Numbered from the stretch's first letter, positions 53,074 through 61,810 are shown. The stretch: 64,000 nt of DNA from Bacteroides eggerthii (GCF_025146565.1 NZ_CP102258.1:4000001-4064000); one strand, 5' to 3'. The notes: a model not told the origin generated them from the sequence alone. Program-made: numbers and translations.

Positions 53074-54771
53074 TCAGCATTCCAGCAACATCTGGTTCAC
53101 AGAGCCACCCGGAGGCGTCATCGGCATAACATTTCCTTCCTCCTCTACGCAGGCTTCCAGCAGGAACGGGCCGTCTGTCGAAATCATCTCTTCAATGGCT
53201 TCCGCCAGTTCCTTACGGGTAAGCGCCCGACGCGCCGGAATACCGTAGGCGGAAGCAATCTTCAGATAGTCCGGGTTCATCATCGGAGTGAACGAGTAAC
53301 GGCGGTTGAAGAACATAGCCTGCCATTGACGAACGTTACCCAAGAAGTTATTGTTCAGCAAAATCATCTTAACGGGAGCTTTCTGCTCCATCACCGTACC
53401 CAGTTCCTGCAAATTCATCTGCAAACCGCCGTCGCCCATAAAGACGCAAACGGTACGGTCGGGACGTCCGAAAGTGGCGCCGATAGCGGCAGGAAGGCCG
53501 AAGCCCATTGTACCCAAACCGCCGGAAGTGACAATGCTGCGTTCCTTGCTATATTTAAAGTAGCGGGCAGACATCATTTGGTTCTGTCCCACATCCGTCA
53601 CCAAAACGGCTTCGTTGTTTGTAGCCTCACTGACGGCACGCACCACCTCACCCATGCTCAGTGTGTCGCCTGCCGGATGCAACTCCGGACGGATCACCTT
53701 TTCTTCCTCCATCTGTTCATAAGGCAAGAAGCTGTCGAGCCATTCCTTGTGTCCGGCAGGTTTCAGCAATTCGGTCACTGCAGCCAGGGTATCTTTACAG
53801 TTGCCCAATACGGCAACATCCGTTTTCACATTCTTGTCTATCTCTGCCGGATCAATATCGAAATGGATTATTTTTGCCTGCGACGCATACGTGGACAACT
53901 TGCCCGTCACACGATCGTCAAAACGCATGCCTACCGCAATCAGCACATCGCACTTATTGGTATTGATATTCGGCCCCAGATTGCCATGCATGCCCAGCAT
54001 CCCCTTGTTCAAAGGATGCTCTGTTGGCAATGCGGAAAGCCCCAACAAGGTGCAACCGGCAGGCATATCCGCCTTTTCGATGAAAGCACGCAATTCGTTC
54101 TGCGCATTGCCAAGCTCCACGCCCTGCCCCACCAGCACCAACGGACGTTCCGCCGCATTTATCAAATCGGCAGCCTGTTGTATGGCTTCCGGTTCCATTT
54201 CGGGTACAGGCAGATAGCTGCGCACGTAATCCACTTTGGTAGGCACATATTCCGTCTTATCCACTTGAGCGTTCTTGGCAAAGTCCAGCACAACCGGACC
54301 GGGACGTCCGCTCTGCGCTATATAGAAAGCGCGGGCCACTGCCCATGCCACATCTTCCGCACGACGGATCTGATAGCTCCACTTCGTGATGGGCTGCGTA
54401 ATGCCCACCAGATCCACCTCCTGAAAGGCATCAGTTCCAAGGAATCCCGTAGCAACCTGTCCGGCAATGACAACAACCGGCGTGCTGTCTATCATGGCAT
54501 CCGCAATACCTGTAATGGTGTTCGTTGCGCCCGGACCGCTGGTAACCAGGCATACGCCCACCTTACCCGACACACGCGCATAGCCTTGTGCCGCATGTGC
54601 AGCTCCCTGTTCATGGCGCACCAGAACATGATTCAGATTCTTTCTATGGTCGTATAGAGCATCGAATACGGGCATGATACTGCCACCCGGATAACCGAAA
54701 ATGGTCTTTACCCCCTGATGTTCCAAAGAACGCATCAATGCTTCCGCGCCTGTTATTAAGTTTTCCATCAA
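53074..54771 (-). CDS. ilvB: acetolactate synthase large (catalytic) subunit
   Basis: Thiamine-diphosphate enzyme that condenses pyruvate with pyruvate or 2-oxobutyrate. 565 residues; the first two codons are both ATG. The catalytic Glu is in LVRHEQGAAHAAQGYARVSGKVGVCLVTSGPGATNTITGIADA. The TPP/Mg motif is CVFMGDGGLQMNLQELGTVMEQKAPVKMILLNNNFLG. FAD-site and quinone-like segments are present (LGMHGNLGPNINTNKCDVLIAVGMRFDDRVTGKL). The C-terminus VEEEGNVMPMTPPGGSVNQML is typical of biosynthetic ALS and excludes catabolic ALS. Follows ilvD; the ilvB-ilvN gap (53022-53073) holds a short hairpin (TGAAGAATT/AATTCTTCA). Confidence 0.96.
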   Translation of the reverse strand: MMENLITGAEALMRSLEHQGVKTIFGYPGGSIMPVFDALYDHRKNLNHVLVRHEQGAAHAAQGYARVSGKVGVCLVTSGPGATNTITGIADAMIDSTPVVVIAGQVATGFLGTDAFQEVDLVGITQPITKWSYQIRRAEDVAWAVARAFYIAQSGRPGPVVLDFAKNAQVDKTEYVPTKVDYVRSYLPVPEMEPEAIQQAADLINAAERPLVLVGQGVELGNAQNELRAFIEKADMPAGCTLLGLSALPTEHPLNKGMLGMHGNLGPNINTNKCDVLIAVGMRFDDRVTGKLSTYASQAKIIHFDIDPAEIDKNVKTDVAVLGNCKDTLAAVTELLKPAGHKEWLDSFLPYEQMEEEKVIRPELHPAGDTLSMGEVVRAVSEATNNEAVLVTDVGQNQMMSARYFKYSKERSIVTSGGLGTMGFGLPAAIGATFGRPDRTVCVFMGDGGLQMNLQELGTVMEQKAPVKMILLNNNFLGNVRQWQAMFFNRRYSFTPMMNPDYLKIASAYGIPARRALTRKELAEAIEEMISTDGPFLLEACVEEEGNVMPMTPPGGSVNQMLLEC

Positions 54772-54799
54772 GTCAAGTATATTTCTATTAAAACTTTCT

Positions 54800-56602
54800 T
54801 TAATCTATCAGCCTTACAGCCCCTTTGTCTGCCGAACTCACCATGCTGGCATACGCTTTCAACGCTTTGGACACCCGACGGTCACGCGTCACCGGCGTCA
54901 TAGGACGTGCAGCCAGTTCCTCATCCGTCAGCTTCACATTGATAGAACGGTTCGGTATATCTATCTCGATGATGTCGCCGTCCTGAATCTTACCGATATT
55001 GCCGCCCGCCGCAGCTTCGGGAGAGATGTGTCCGATGCTCAGTCCGGAAGTGCCGCCGCTAAAGCGTCCGTCGGTGATCAACGCACATTCCTTGCCTAAA
55101 TGGCGGGACTTGATATAGGAAGTAGGATACAGCATCTCCTGCATGCCCGGCCCACCTTTCGGGCCTTCATGGGTAATGACGACAACATCGCCGCTGACCA
55201 CCTTTCCGCCCAAGATACCGTCGCACGCAGCTTCCTGTGAATCGAAAACTTTGGCAGGGCCGGTAAACTTCCAGATGCTTTCGTCCACTCCGGCTGTCTT
55301 GACCACACAACCATCCTGTGCAATATTTCCTTTCAGCACAGCCAAACCGCCGTCCTTGCTATAAGCATGCTGCAAGTCACGAATACATCCCTCGGCACGA
55401 TCCGTATCCAATTCCTTATAATAAGCCCCCTGCGAACCGAGTTCCAGATTGAATTTTCCGGCAGCGGCACTGGTATATTTCCCGATCGCTTCCTTGCAAA
55501 CATTAGGACTGGTGATGCAGTACCGGTCTATCTCCTCCGCCAATGTCATTCCGTCCACACGATGCACGTTCGTATCCACCAGTCCTCCTTTTGCAAGTTC
55601 GCCCATAATAGCCACGATGCCGCCGGCACGATTAACATCCTGTACATGATATTTCTGAGTATTGGGAGCCACTTTACACAGGCAGGGAGTTTTGCGGGAC
55701 AGCATATCAATATCATCCATTGTGAAATCCGCCCCGGCTTCATGCGCCACTGCCAACAAGTGAAGCACCGTATTCGTAGATCCGCCCATTGCAATGTCCA
55801 GCGTCATCGCATTCAGAAACGCCTCGCGGGTGGCAATGCTGCGGGGAAGCACCGTTTCGTCTCCCTCCTCATAGTATTTATACGCATTTTCAACAATCAG
55901 TCTGGCTGCATCCTCAAACAGTTTCTTCCGGTTCTCATGCGTAGCCACAATCGTGCCGTTACCCGGAAGCGCCAGTCCGATTGCTTCATTCAGGCAGTTC
56001 ATGGAGTTGGCGGTGAACATGCCCGAACAACATCCGCAAGTTGGACATGCGTGTTGTTCGATCTTGGCAACTTCCTGATCGCTCACGCTTTCGTCAGCCG
56101 ACTTAATCATGGCATCAATCAGGTCGAGGTGCTGCCCGTTCCATTCTCCGGCTTCCATAGGGCCACCGGAAACGAACACCGTAGGGATGTTCAGCCTCAT
56201 CGCCGCCATGAGCATACCCGGAGTGATCTTATCGCAATTGCTGATGCAGACCATGGCATCCGCCTTATGGGCATTCACCATGTACTCCACACTGTCGGCA
56301 ATGATGTCGCGCGACGGCAAGGAATACAACATACCGTCATGCCCCATTGCAATGCCGTCGTCGATGGCAATCGTATTGAATTCGGCGGCGAAGCAGCCTT
56401 GCTTTTCTATCTCTTTCTTTACGAACTGACCTATTTCATGCAGATGCACATGCCCCGGAACAAACTGAGTAAAAGAATTGACTATTGCAATGATGGGCTT
56501 TCCCATTTGTTCTTTCTTCATGCCATTGGCCGTCCACAATGCACGAGCGCCTGCCATGCGGCGGCCTTGCGTGCTGAACGAACTGCGTAACTGATGTTTC
56601 AT
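54800..56602 (-). CDS. ilvD: dihydroxy-acid dehydratase
   Basis: Third step of valine/isoleucine synthesis, with an Fe-S cluster. 600 residues. Cluster cysteines are in [15 protein letters not shown] and [33 protein letters not shown]. The Mg site is [30 protein letters not shown], and the C-terminal catalytic Ser region is [23 protein letters not shown]. First structural gene of the operon, directly after the leader attenuator; the terminator ends about 20 bases before its ATG, with GGAG just upstream as ribosome site. Confidence 0.97.
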   Translation of the reverse strand: MKHQLRSSFSTQGRRMAGARALWTANGMKKEQMGKPIIAIVNSFTQFVPGHVHLHEIGQFVKKEIEKQGCFAAEFNTIAIDDGIAMGHDGMLYSLPSRDIIADSVEYMVNAHKADAMVCISNCDKITPGMLMAAMRLNIPTVFVSGGPMEAGEWNGQHLDLIDAMIKSADESVSDQEVAKIEQHACPTCGCCSGMFTANSMNCLNEAIGLALPGNGTIVATHENRKKLFEDAARLIVENAYKYYEEGDETVLPRSIATREAFLNAMTLDIAMGGSTNTVLHLLAVAHEAGADFTMDDIDMLSRKTPCLCKVAPNTQKYHVQDVNRAGGIVAIMGELAKGGLVDTNVHRVDGMTLAEEIDRYCITSPNVCKEAIGKYTSAAAGKFNLELGSQGAYYKELDTDRAEGCIRDLQHAYSKDGGLAVLKGNIAQDGCVVKTAGVDESIWKFTGPAKVFDSQEAACDGILGGKVVSGDVVVITHEGPKGGPGMQEMLYPTSYIKSRHLGKECALITDGRFSGGTSGLSIGHISPEAAAGGNIGKIQDGDIIEIDIPNRSINVKLTDEELAARPMTPVTRDRRVSKALKAYASMVSSADKGAVRLID

Positions 56603-56620
56603 CTTATCTGTCTCCTTTTA

Positions 56621-56656
56621 TGAAAAAAGCCTTTCTCACCGGAATGAGAAAGGCTT
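56621..56656 (-). terminator. attenuator terminator of the ilv operon
   Basis: Perfect 12-bp stem AAGCCTTTCTCA/TGAGAAAGGCTT with loop TTCCGG on the minus strand, followed by TTTTTT, immediately before ilvD. Its 5' arm can instead pair with TGAGAAAGGTT at 56691-56701, which overlaps the leader stop codon (9 Watson-Crick pairs plus a G-U and an A-T), giving an antiterminator. Confidence 0.88.
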
Positions 56657-56698
56657 ATTATAAATATCTTTACCGTACGAATACATACATAACCTTTC

Positions 56699-56773
56699 TC
56701 ACGCTCTTGATGCCACCACCACGACGCGAATAATATGCAGGACTGCCAGGTTAATAGATGTATGTAGATTCAT
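56699..56773 (-). CDS. ilvL: ilv leader peptide
   Basis: 24-codon frame, ATG at 56773, stop TGA at 56699-56701. It starts MNLHTSINLAV and ends with the run IIRVVVVA then SRA. Eleven of 24 residues are Ile, Val or Leu, with four Val codons in a row near the end. It lies between a consensus promoter and the terminator in front of ilvD, the architecture of enterobacterial ilv leaders. When charged tRNA-Val/Ile is short, the ribosome should stall on the run, leaving the stop-codon segment free to form the antiterminator. The peptide itself probably has no other role. Confidence 0.88.
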   Translation of the reverse strand: MNLHTSINLAVLHIIRVVVVASRA

Positions 56774-56825
56774 AACCAAATTGTCTTTATTGTTCTTTTA
56801 TTTATTGTCTCGTATAATTATGCTG

Positions 56826-56856
56826 CAAAGGTAAGTGCTTTTTTATAAACTCCAAA
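56826..56856 (-). promoter_or_regulatory. promoter of the ilv operon
   Basis: On the minus strand TTTG (56853-56856), exactly 19 bases, then TACCTTTG (56826-56833): a full match to the Bacteroides -33/-7 consensus. The predicted RNA start is about 45 bases before the leader-peptide ATG. Confidence 0.8.
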
Positions 56857-57045
56857 CAAATTGAAGAAAAAAAAGATATAAACATGAATAATCGTAAGAA
56901 AATCATGCTTTAAAATCTTATTTTATCACTTATAAGGCTCAAATAAAAAGATTCGGATAGTTTTGAAGAGTATGCCCAAGAGTCACAACGCACTTAATAA
57001 TCTGAAATTTACCGGAGCGCTTCCTCCCACGAAACAAAATATTCG

Positions 57046-57114
57046 TATCTTTGCGCACCGGGCAAAGGCGGGGTGCGCCTCTGAAGTTATGCGGATATTC
57101 GCATTGCCTTTGCC
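57046..57114 (+). promoter_or_regulatory. slyD -7 box and structured 5' leader
   Basis: TATCTTTG at 57046-57053 matches TAnnTTTG. The RNA would start near 57060, exactly at an inverted repeat GGCAAAGGC (57061-57069) / GCCTTTGCC (57106-57114). The enclosed 36 bases contain a smaller TGCG/CGCA hairpin, so the leader could form a closed multi-stem structure 45 bases before the ATG. Confidence 0.5.
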
Positions 57115-57159
57115 ACTTTAGAGACAGAACAACAGTATTTACTAAACAATAACAAATTA

Positions 57160-57723
57160 ATGGAAACAGTAGAAAACAAGTACATCACCTTAGCATATAA
57201 GCTGTACTCAATCGAAAACGGAGAAAAAGAATTCACAGAAGAAGCTCCTGCAGAACACCCCTTCCAGTTCATCTCCGGATTGGGCCTGACTTTGGAAGCT
57301 TTTGAAAGCCAAGTGAAAGACTTGAAAAAAGGCGATAAATTCGACTTTACAATCAAAGCAGAAGAGGCTTACGGTGAATATGACGAAGAACACGTCATCG
57401 ACCTGCCCAAAAACATCTTCGAGATAGAAGGCAAATTCGATAGCGAACGCGTAGTGGAAGGCGCCGTAATTCCTTTGATGACTTCGGAAGGCCAACGCAT
57501 CAACGGAAGCGTAGTCGAAGTAAAAGACGATGTAGTGGTAATGGACATGAATCACCCCTTGGCAGGCTGCGACCTGAACTTCGTGGGTGAAGTTACGGAA
57601 AACCGCCCGGCCACCAACGATGAGCTGGCAGAAATGGCACGCATGATGAGTGGTGGCGGATGCGGCGGTGGATGCAATGGCGGATGCGATTGTGGAGACT
57701 GCGGCGACGGATGCTGTAAATAA
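57160..57723 (+). CDS. slyD: SlyD-type FKBP peptidyl-prolyl isomerase with Cys-rich metal-binding tail
   Basis: Cytoplasmic prolyl isomerase and chaperone, 187 residues. FKBP part: YITLAYKLYSIENGEKEFTEEAPAEHPFQFISGLGLTLEAFESQVKDLKKGDKFDFTIKAEEAYGEYDEEHVIDLPKNIF, with the insert-in-flap (IF) domain between about 70 and 130. DMNHPLAGCDLNFVGEV closes the domain. The C-terminal tail (about 164-187) is mostly Gly and Cys with Asp (GGGCGGGCNGGCDCGDCGDG), the equivalent of the His/Cys tail that lets E. coli SlyD bind nickel and help hydrogenase maturation. Here it has Cys and no His, so it may prefer softer or other metals. Monocistronic with a structured leader. Confidence 0.92.
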   Translation: METVENKYITLAYKLYSIENGEKEFTEEAPAEHPFQFISGLGLTLEAFESQVKDLKKGDKFDFTIKAEEAYGEYDEEHVIDLPKNIFEIEGKFDSERVVEGAVIPLMTSEGQRINGSVVEVKDDVVVMDMNHPLAGCDLNFVGEVTENRPATNDELAEMARMMSGGGCGGGCNGGCDCGDCGDGCCK

Positions 57724-57731
57724 GAATTAGG

Positions 57732-57802
57732 GATTAGCGATTAGGGATTAGTTTATCAATGGCACATATTATAATGTTGCGATTAATCCCTGATCGTTAA
57801 TC
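57732..57802. terminator. imperfect inverted repeat between slyD and the CyuA-like gene
   Basis: GATTAGCGATTAGGGATTAG-type words on the left arm match, inverted, GATTAATCCCTGATCGTTAATC on the right arm (about 16 of 21 bases). It lies between convergent genes and may act as a weak bidirectional terminator. Confidence 0.45.
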
Positions 57803-57808
57803 ACTTAA

Positions 57809-59092
57809 TCACTGCTTTCCCGTCATTATTTCCAGTACCAGTTTGTCCGTTTCGTCCATTCCTTTGGAACCTATCTTCGTCAGATTACGGATGCTTTGGT
57901 CCACGTCTTCATCGATAATCCCTTCAACAGAAGTAACGCAACGATTTTCCATTGCCATAATAGCCGAAAGGACGGCCGTAGAAACGCCCGTAGTCACCTT
58001 CAAAGCACAACTGGGCTTGGCTCCGTCGCAAATCATTCCGGTGAGGTTGGCAATCATGTTCTGAACGGCAAAAGCCACCTGCTCGTAGGTGCCTCCCATC
58101 AGCCATGTGATGCCGCAACTGGAACCCGTAGCAGCTACCACACAGCCGCATAAAGCGGACAAACGGCCCAAACTTTGTTTGATATAAATCACAGTCAGAT
58201 GACTGAGCATGAGCGCACGTATCAGCTCTTCTTCCGATTTGCCGTTCTCCTCGGCATAAACCAGTACGGGCAACGTAGCGGAAATACCCTGATTTCCACT
58301 TCCCGAATTACTCATCACCGGTATCATGGCCCCTGCCATACGGGCGTCGCATGCACCGGACGTATAAGAAAGGATATGTGAGAACACACTATCCCCCAAT
58401 ATCTTATGTTCATAAGTGCCGCGCAACATCCTGCCCAGACCATGACCGTAGTTCTTATCGAAAGAACTTTCAGCCGCCGCTTTGTTCAGGCGGGCAGTCT
58501 CAAGGATGAAACGGATTTCATCCAACGGAGCGTCCATGGCAAAGTCATACACTTTGCGCAACGTCAAATCCACAGTCTGCTCTTTCGTCTCTTCACTGCT
58601 TGCATTTTGCCTGCTGAAAAGGATGCCACCATTCCGGGCTATATATATAAAGGTGGTATGCCCGCCTGCTATAATGGCGGTAGCCTTGTTTTCTCCGGAC
58701 TCACAACATACTTCTATATAGAGTTTCTCCGAAATATTCTCTTTCAGCGATATGTTGATGCGCTTCTCAGCGATAAAGCGTTTACCTTCATCCACAGCGG
58801 CAGGATTGCTGTCTTTCAGCACTTCCAACTGATATTCCGACTTGCCCACCAGTGCCCCCAACGCTATGGCAATGGGCAGTCCAATCATACCTGTACCGGG
58901 AATCCCCACCCCCATTGCGTTTTTCAGGATATTGGCGCTTAGCAAGACATTTATCTTCTCCGGTCTTGTTCCTAAGGTTTCGGTCGCTTTCGCCACACAC
59001 AAAGCAACGGCGATAGGTTCCGTACATCCGATGGCGGGCACCACTTCACGCTGCACCAAGTCTATTATTTGTTTTCTTTCGGCTTCAGTCAT
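57809..59092 (-). CDS. UPF0597/CyuA-like protein (L-cysteine desulfidase or serine dehydratase alpha-like)
   Basis: 427 residues from the Met at 59092; the frame extends 8 codons upstream (59116) but the shorter form begins with the usual MTEAERKQIIDLVQREVVPAIGCTEPIAVALC. It resembles the E. coli YhaM/CyuA family, which is related to the alpha part of Fe-S L-serine dehydratase and reported to act as an anaerobic L-cysteine desulfidase. Conserved Cys are in AIGCTEP, SGACDAR, CGCVVAATGSSCGITWLMGG and ICDGAKPSCALKVTTG, likely holding a [4Fe-4S] cluster. GIPGTGMIGLPIAIALGAL and SNSGSGNQGISATLPV are family marks. Monocistronic and convergent with slyD. Confidence 0.87.
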   Translation of the reverse strand: MTEAERKQIIDLVQREVVPAIGCTEPIAVALCVAKATETLGTRPEKINVLLSANILKNAMGVGIPGTGMIGLPIAIALGALVGKSEYQLEVLKDSNPAAVDEGKRFIAEKRINISLKENISEKLYIEVCCESGENKATAIIAGGHTTFIYIARNGGILFSRQNASSEETKEQTVDLTLRKVYDFAMDAPLDEIRFILETARLNKAAAESSFDKNYGHGLGRMLRGTYEHKILGDSVFSHILSYTSGACDARMAGAMIPVMSNSGSGNQGISATLPVLVYAEENGKSEEELIRALMLSHLTVIYIKQSLGRLSALCGCVVAATGSSCGITWLMGGTYEQVAFAVQNMIANLTGMICDGAKPSCALKVTTGVSTAVLSAIMAMENRCVTSVEGIIDEDVDQSIRNLTKIGSKGMDETDKLVLEIMTGKQ

Positions 59093-59206
59093 ATCACAGA
59101 TATATATTTTATTCAATCTTCATGCAAAGATAGGCGGAATAACAAATAAATAACAGAGTTTATCGCACTTTTTTGTCATTGCATCTGTTATTACAAAATA
59201 ATAGCG

Positions 59207-59214
59207 TATTTTTG
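59207..59214 (+). promoter_or_regulatory. candidate -7 box of the PCMD lipoprotein operon
   Basis: TATTTTTG at 59207-59214 matches TAnnTTTG. TCTG (59184-59187) stands 19 bases upstream, one base off the -33 TTTG. The predicted RNA start is about 40 bases before the ATG at 59263. Confidence 0.5.
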
Positions 59215-59262
59215 CAAATTGCTAAACTATATCAATTTATCAACTCTCAAAAAAAGAAGTAT

Positions 59263-60402
59263 ATGAATTTTAAGAAGTGGACTACTGCCCTCATGCTTAT
59301 TCTGACTGTCACGTCGTGTATACAGGACGAAGCACTTAATTCCGAAGCGGCGATTGACGCCTGCACCGGTGCGGATGTACAATTGGCTCACATCAACAGC
59401 GACTCGAAAGAAATAAACATATATGTGCATAAAGGAGCAGACCTGTCAAAACAACAATTACTGTTTACTCTGCCTGTCGGAGCGACCCTTAGTGCGGACA
59501 AACATTACCCGAACGACATACTGAACAATTACGATTTCAGCAACGATTCACATTCACGCACATTCACCGTAACATCCGAAGACGGGGAGTGGACTGCCAC
59601 CTATACCGTAAAAATCATACCGGCAGAAGTTCCGGGAATCTTCCATTTTGAAGACCTGCTTCCCGCTGCCGGTACCGAATATGACATTCTCTACGAGTTC
59701 CAGCCCGGCACCTCAACCAATGTTTCCAGCGTGCTGCAATGGTCAAGCGGCAATCCCGGTTACAAACTTACCAGCATGACGGACAATCGCACCGGCTACC
59801 CCACACAGCAGATTGCCGAAGGTTTTCGTGGCAAGGGCTTGAAACTGACAACCTGTGATACAGGCAGCTTTGGAGCTATGGTGAAAATGTATATTGCCGC
59901 CGGAAACCTCTTCATCGGTTCATTCGACTTGGCAAATGCACTTAAAGATCCCTTGCGTGCCACAAAGTTCGGCATACAGTATTATAAACGCCCCGTATCG
60001 TTGAAAGGCTACTTCAAGTTTAAGGCAGGAGATGTCTACACCGATGAAGGCGCAGTGCAGAAAGACAAAAAAGACCGTTTCGACATTTATGCCATTATGT
60101 ACGAAGCCAACGAGAACTCTTTCATGCTGGATGGCAGCAACAGTTTGGATTTGACTTCCGACAAGCTCGTATCCATCGCCCGTATCAGTGAAGAGGACGC
60201 TAAGGAGACCGATTCATGGACACCCTTTGAACTTCCTTTCAAAGCGGTGAACGGCAAGAGCATAGACCCTGTCAAACTGCAGGAAGGCAAGTACAAACTA
60301 AGCATCGTACTCTCTTCCAGTGTAGACGGCGCTTATTTCAAGGGAGCTGTTGGCAGCACATTATATGTAGACGAATTAGAACTTATAAGCGAAGACAACT
60401 AA
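59263..60402 (+). CDS. PCMD-domain lipoprotein (paralogue 1)
   Basis: 379 residues from the Met at 59263, which directly precedes the lipoprotein signal (TTALMLILTVTSC, Cys near residue 19); the frame is open 30 codons upstream but that part is in the promoter region. An Ig-like N-terminal domain (about 45-130, NIYVHKGADLSKQQLLFTLPVGATLSADK ... EDGEWTATYTVKI) is followed by the putative carbohydrate metabolism domain PCMD (about 135-375) with YKLTSMTDNRTGYP, GKGLKLTT, FGIQYYKRPVSLKGYFKFKAG and LYVDELEL. Probably a surface lipoprotein binding glycan; no catalytic residue is evident. Co-transcribed with the barrel gene 8 bases downstream. Confidence 0.85.
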   Translation: MNFKKWTTALMLILTVTSCIQDEALNSEAAIDACTGADVQLAHINSDSKEINIYVHKGADLSKQQLLFTLPVGATLSADKHYPNDILNNYDFSNDSHSRTFTVTSEDGEWTATYTVKIIPAEVPGIFHFEDLLPAAGTEYDILYEFQPGTSTNVSSVLQWSSGNPGYKLTSMTDNRTGYPTQQIAEGFRGKGLKLTTCDTGSFGAMVKMYIAAGNLFIGSFDLANALKDPLRATKFGIQYYKRPVSLKGYFKFKAGDVYTDEGAVQKDKKDRFDIYAIMYEANENSFMLDGSNSLDLTSDKLVSIARISEEDAKETDSWTPFELPFKAVNGKSIDPVKLQEGKYKLSIVLSSSVDGAYFKGAVGSTLYVDELELISEDN

Positions 60403-60410
60403 TATAGCGT

Positions 60411-61196
60411 ATGAAAAAGTATCATTTTATTTGCATAATAGCCGCACTGTTGGCAATGGTTACCAACGTACAGGCACAAGAAGAAAGAAACAAAAGTCTT
60501 ATCAATTCCTATCTGCATGGTTGGGAATACGGCATAAAAGCCGGGTTCAACATCGGCGGAACCTCGCCTATCCCCCTGCCCAAAGAGATACGCAAGATAG
60601 ACAGTTATGCGCCGGGCATAGCCATTGCCATTGAAGGAAATGCCACCAAATGGTTTGACGAAAAGAAAAAGTGGGGACTTACGTTAGGCCTGCGGTTAGA
60701 GAATAAGAACATGACCACCGAAGCCACTGTCAAGAACTATGGTATGAAAATCATCAATACCAATGGCGGAGAGCTGGCAGGTCTTTGGACAGGCGGGGTC
60801 AAGACAAAGGTAAAGAACTCCTATCTGACAATTCCCATTTTGGCTAATTACCACATCAGCAAGCGTTGGATATTGTCTGCCGGTCCTTATTTCTCCTATC
60901 TGCTGGAGGGCAATTTCTCCGGACATGTTTATGAAGGACACCTGCGTACCCCCGACCAGACCGGTTCCAAAGTGGAGTTCACCGGTGAAAGCATCGCCAC
61001 TTATGACTTCTCCAGTGATTTAAGGAAATTCCAGTGGGGTGTGCAATTCGGCGGTGAATGGAAAGCATTCAAACACCTCACCGTACACGCCGACGTGACA
61101 TGGGGGCTGAATAATATCTTCCAAAAAGACTTTGATACGATTACATTCAATATGTATCCTATCTATCTGAACTTGGGATTCGGATATGCTTTCTAA
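60411..61196 (+). CDS. outer-membrane beta-barrel protein
   Basis: 261 residues with signal peptide (FICIIAALLAMVTNVQAQ). Alternating aromatic/polar strands (YGIKAGFNIGG; WGLTLGLRLEN; LTIPILANYHISKRWILSAGPYFSYLLEG; FQWGVQFGGEWKAF; HLTVHADVTWGLNNIF; YLNLGFGYAF) and a C-terminal Phe indicate an outer-membrane barrel of about 8-10 strands, in the PorT-like/OMP_b-brl_2 style of Bacteroidetes. No substrate can be inferred. It forms a two-gene operon with the PCMD lipoprotein. Its stop borders the structured intergenic element. Confidence 0.85.
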   Translation: MKKYHFICIIAALLAMVTNVQAQEERNKSLINSYLHGWEYGIKAGFNIGGTSPIPLPKEIRKIDSYAPGIAIAIEGNATKWFDEKKKWGLTLGLRLENKNMTTEATVKNYGMKIINTNGGELAGLWTGGVKTKVKNSYLTIPILANYHISKRWILSAGPYFSYLLEGNFSGHVYEGHLRTPDQTGSKVEFTGESIATYDFSSDLRKFQWGVQFGGEWKAFKHLTVHADVTWGLNNIFQKDFDTITFNMYPIYLNLGFGYAF

Positions 61197-61220
61197 ACAA
61201 GATTTTTTCATTTTTTGTCG

Positions 61221-61762
61221 TCACTCGTCACCTTTTGCTTCAATGTATTAAGGATAAGGGAATTATCGAGTGACGACAAGGTATATATGCAGTGACGACC
61301 AAATGCTGGTCGTCACTGTCTGTTTTGTCCCTAAATTAATCCGGCTGACTATCCGTCATCAGCAACCTGCCCAAAGACAATCTCCATGCCGGCTATTTAA
61401 AATACCAAAGTTGGAAATTCAAAATACCAATGTTTGGTACTTGAAATACCAACCGTTGGTACTCGAAATACCAAAGAGTGGTACTTAAAATACCAATCAT
61501 TGGTACTCAATATACCAAAGGGTGGTATTCAAATGGTACTTGCAGTATATTGTTTTACAACCTGTTATAAATAGTTTCCTCTACCTTGCATTTCACGTTA
61601 TCCTTTCCCCACCTAAAGTTGACCTTTACAGTTCTAAAGTACACCTTTATGGCTCCCAAATAAAAAGTGACGACCAATATTTGGTCGTCACTGCATATAT
61701 ACCTTGTCGTCACTCGATAATTCCCTTATCCTTAATACATTGAGGCAAAAAGTGACGAGTGA
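61221..61762. repeat. undescribed intergenic element: two 97-bp inverted arms around a 22-bp tandem array
   Basis: Arms at 61221-61317 and 61666-61762 are inverted copies, 93 of 97 bases identical, all four differences transitions. Each arm ends inward in a hairpin made of AGTGACGACC and its complement. GTGACGA-type words occur eight times in the element. Between the arms lie 348 bases with a 22-bp array. The element fills the gap between two convergent transcription units and encodes no plausible protein. Confidence 0.9.
61402..61533 (+). repeat. six tandem 22-bp dyad units (ATACCAA...TTGGTA)
   Basis: ATACCAA begins at 61402, 61424, 61446, 61468, 61490 and 61512, exactly 22 bases apart. GGTA occurs at 61436, 61458, 61480 and 61502 (GGTAT at 61524), the same period. 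Each unit is a small dyad, ACCAA, 3-4 bases, TTGGT. A half unit TGGTACT follows at 61534. There are no spacers, so it is not CRISPR. Confidence 0.92.
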
Positions 61763-61810
61763 TGAGAAAAATATAAATCTTTCCAACACTTTATTTTATT
61801 TCTCAGTCTC

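Noticed and set aside
53326..54657. 443-codon open frame on the plus strand
   Set aside because: Antisense to ilvB; the translation is rich in His, Arg and Cys without domains, typical of a shadow frame.
57061..57114. Possible NiCo-type riboswitch before slyD
   Set aside because: The multi-stem shape is suggestive, but I cannot match the conserved bases of that class, so only a structured leader is reported.
61402..61533. Possible CRISPR array
   Set aside because: Units are 22 bases long and contiguous with no spacers, and no cas genes are present.
61221..61762. Insertion sequence with terminal inverted repeats
   Set aside because: No transposase frame and no clear target-site duplication. 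Kept as an undescribed element.
61264..61763. Two short open frames inside the 61.2-61.8 kb gap
   Set aside because: They run through the inverted arms and the tandem array, have no ribosome site or domain, and translate repeats.
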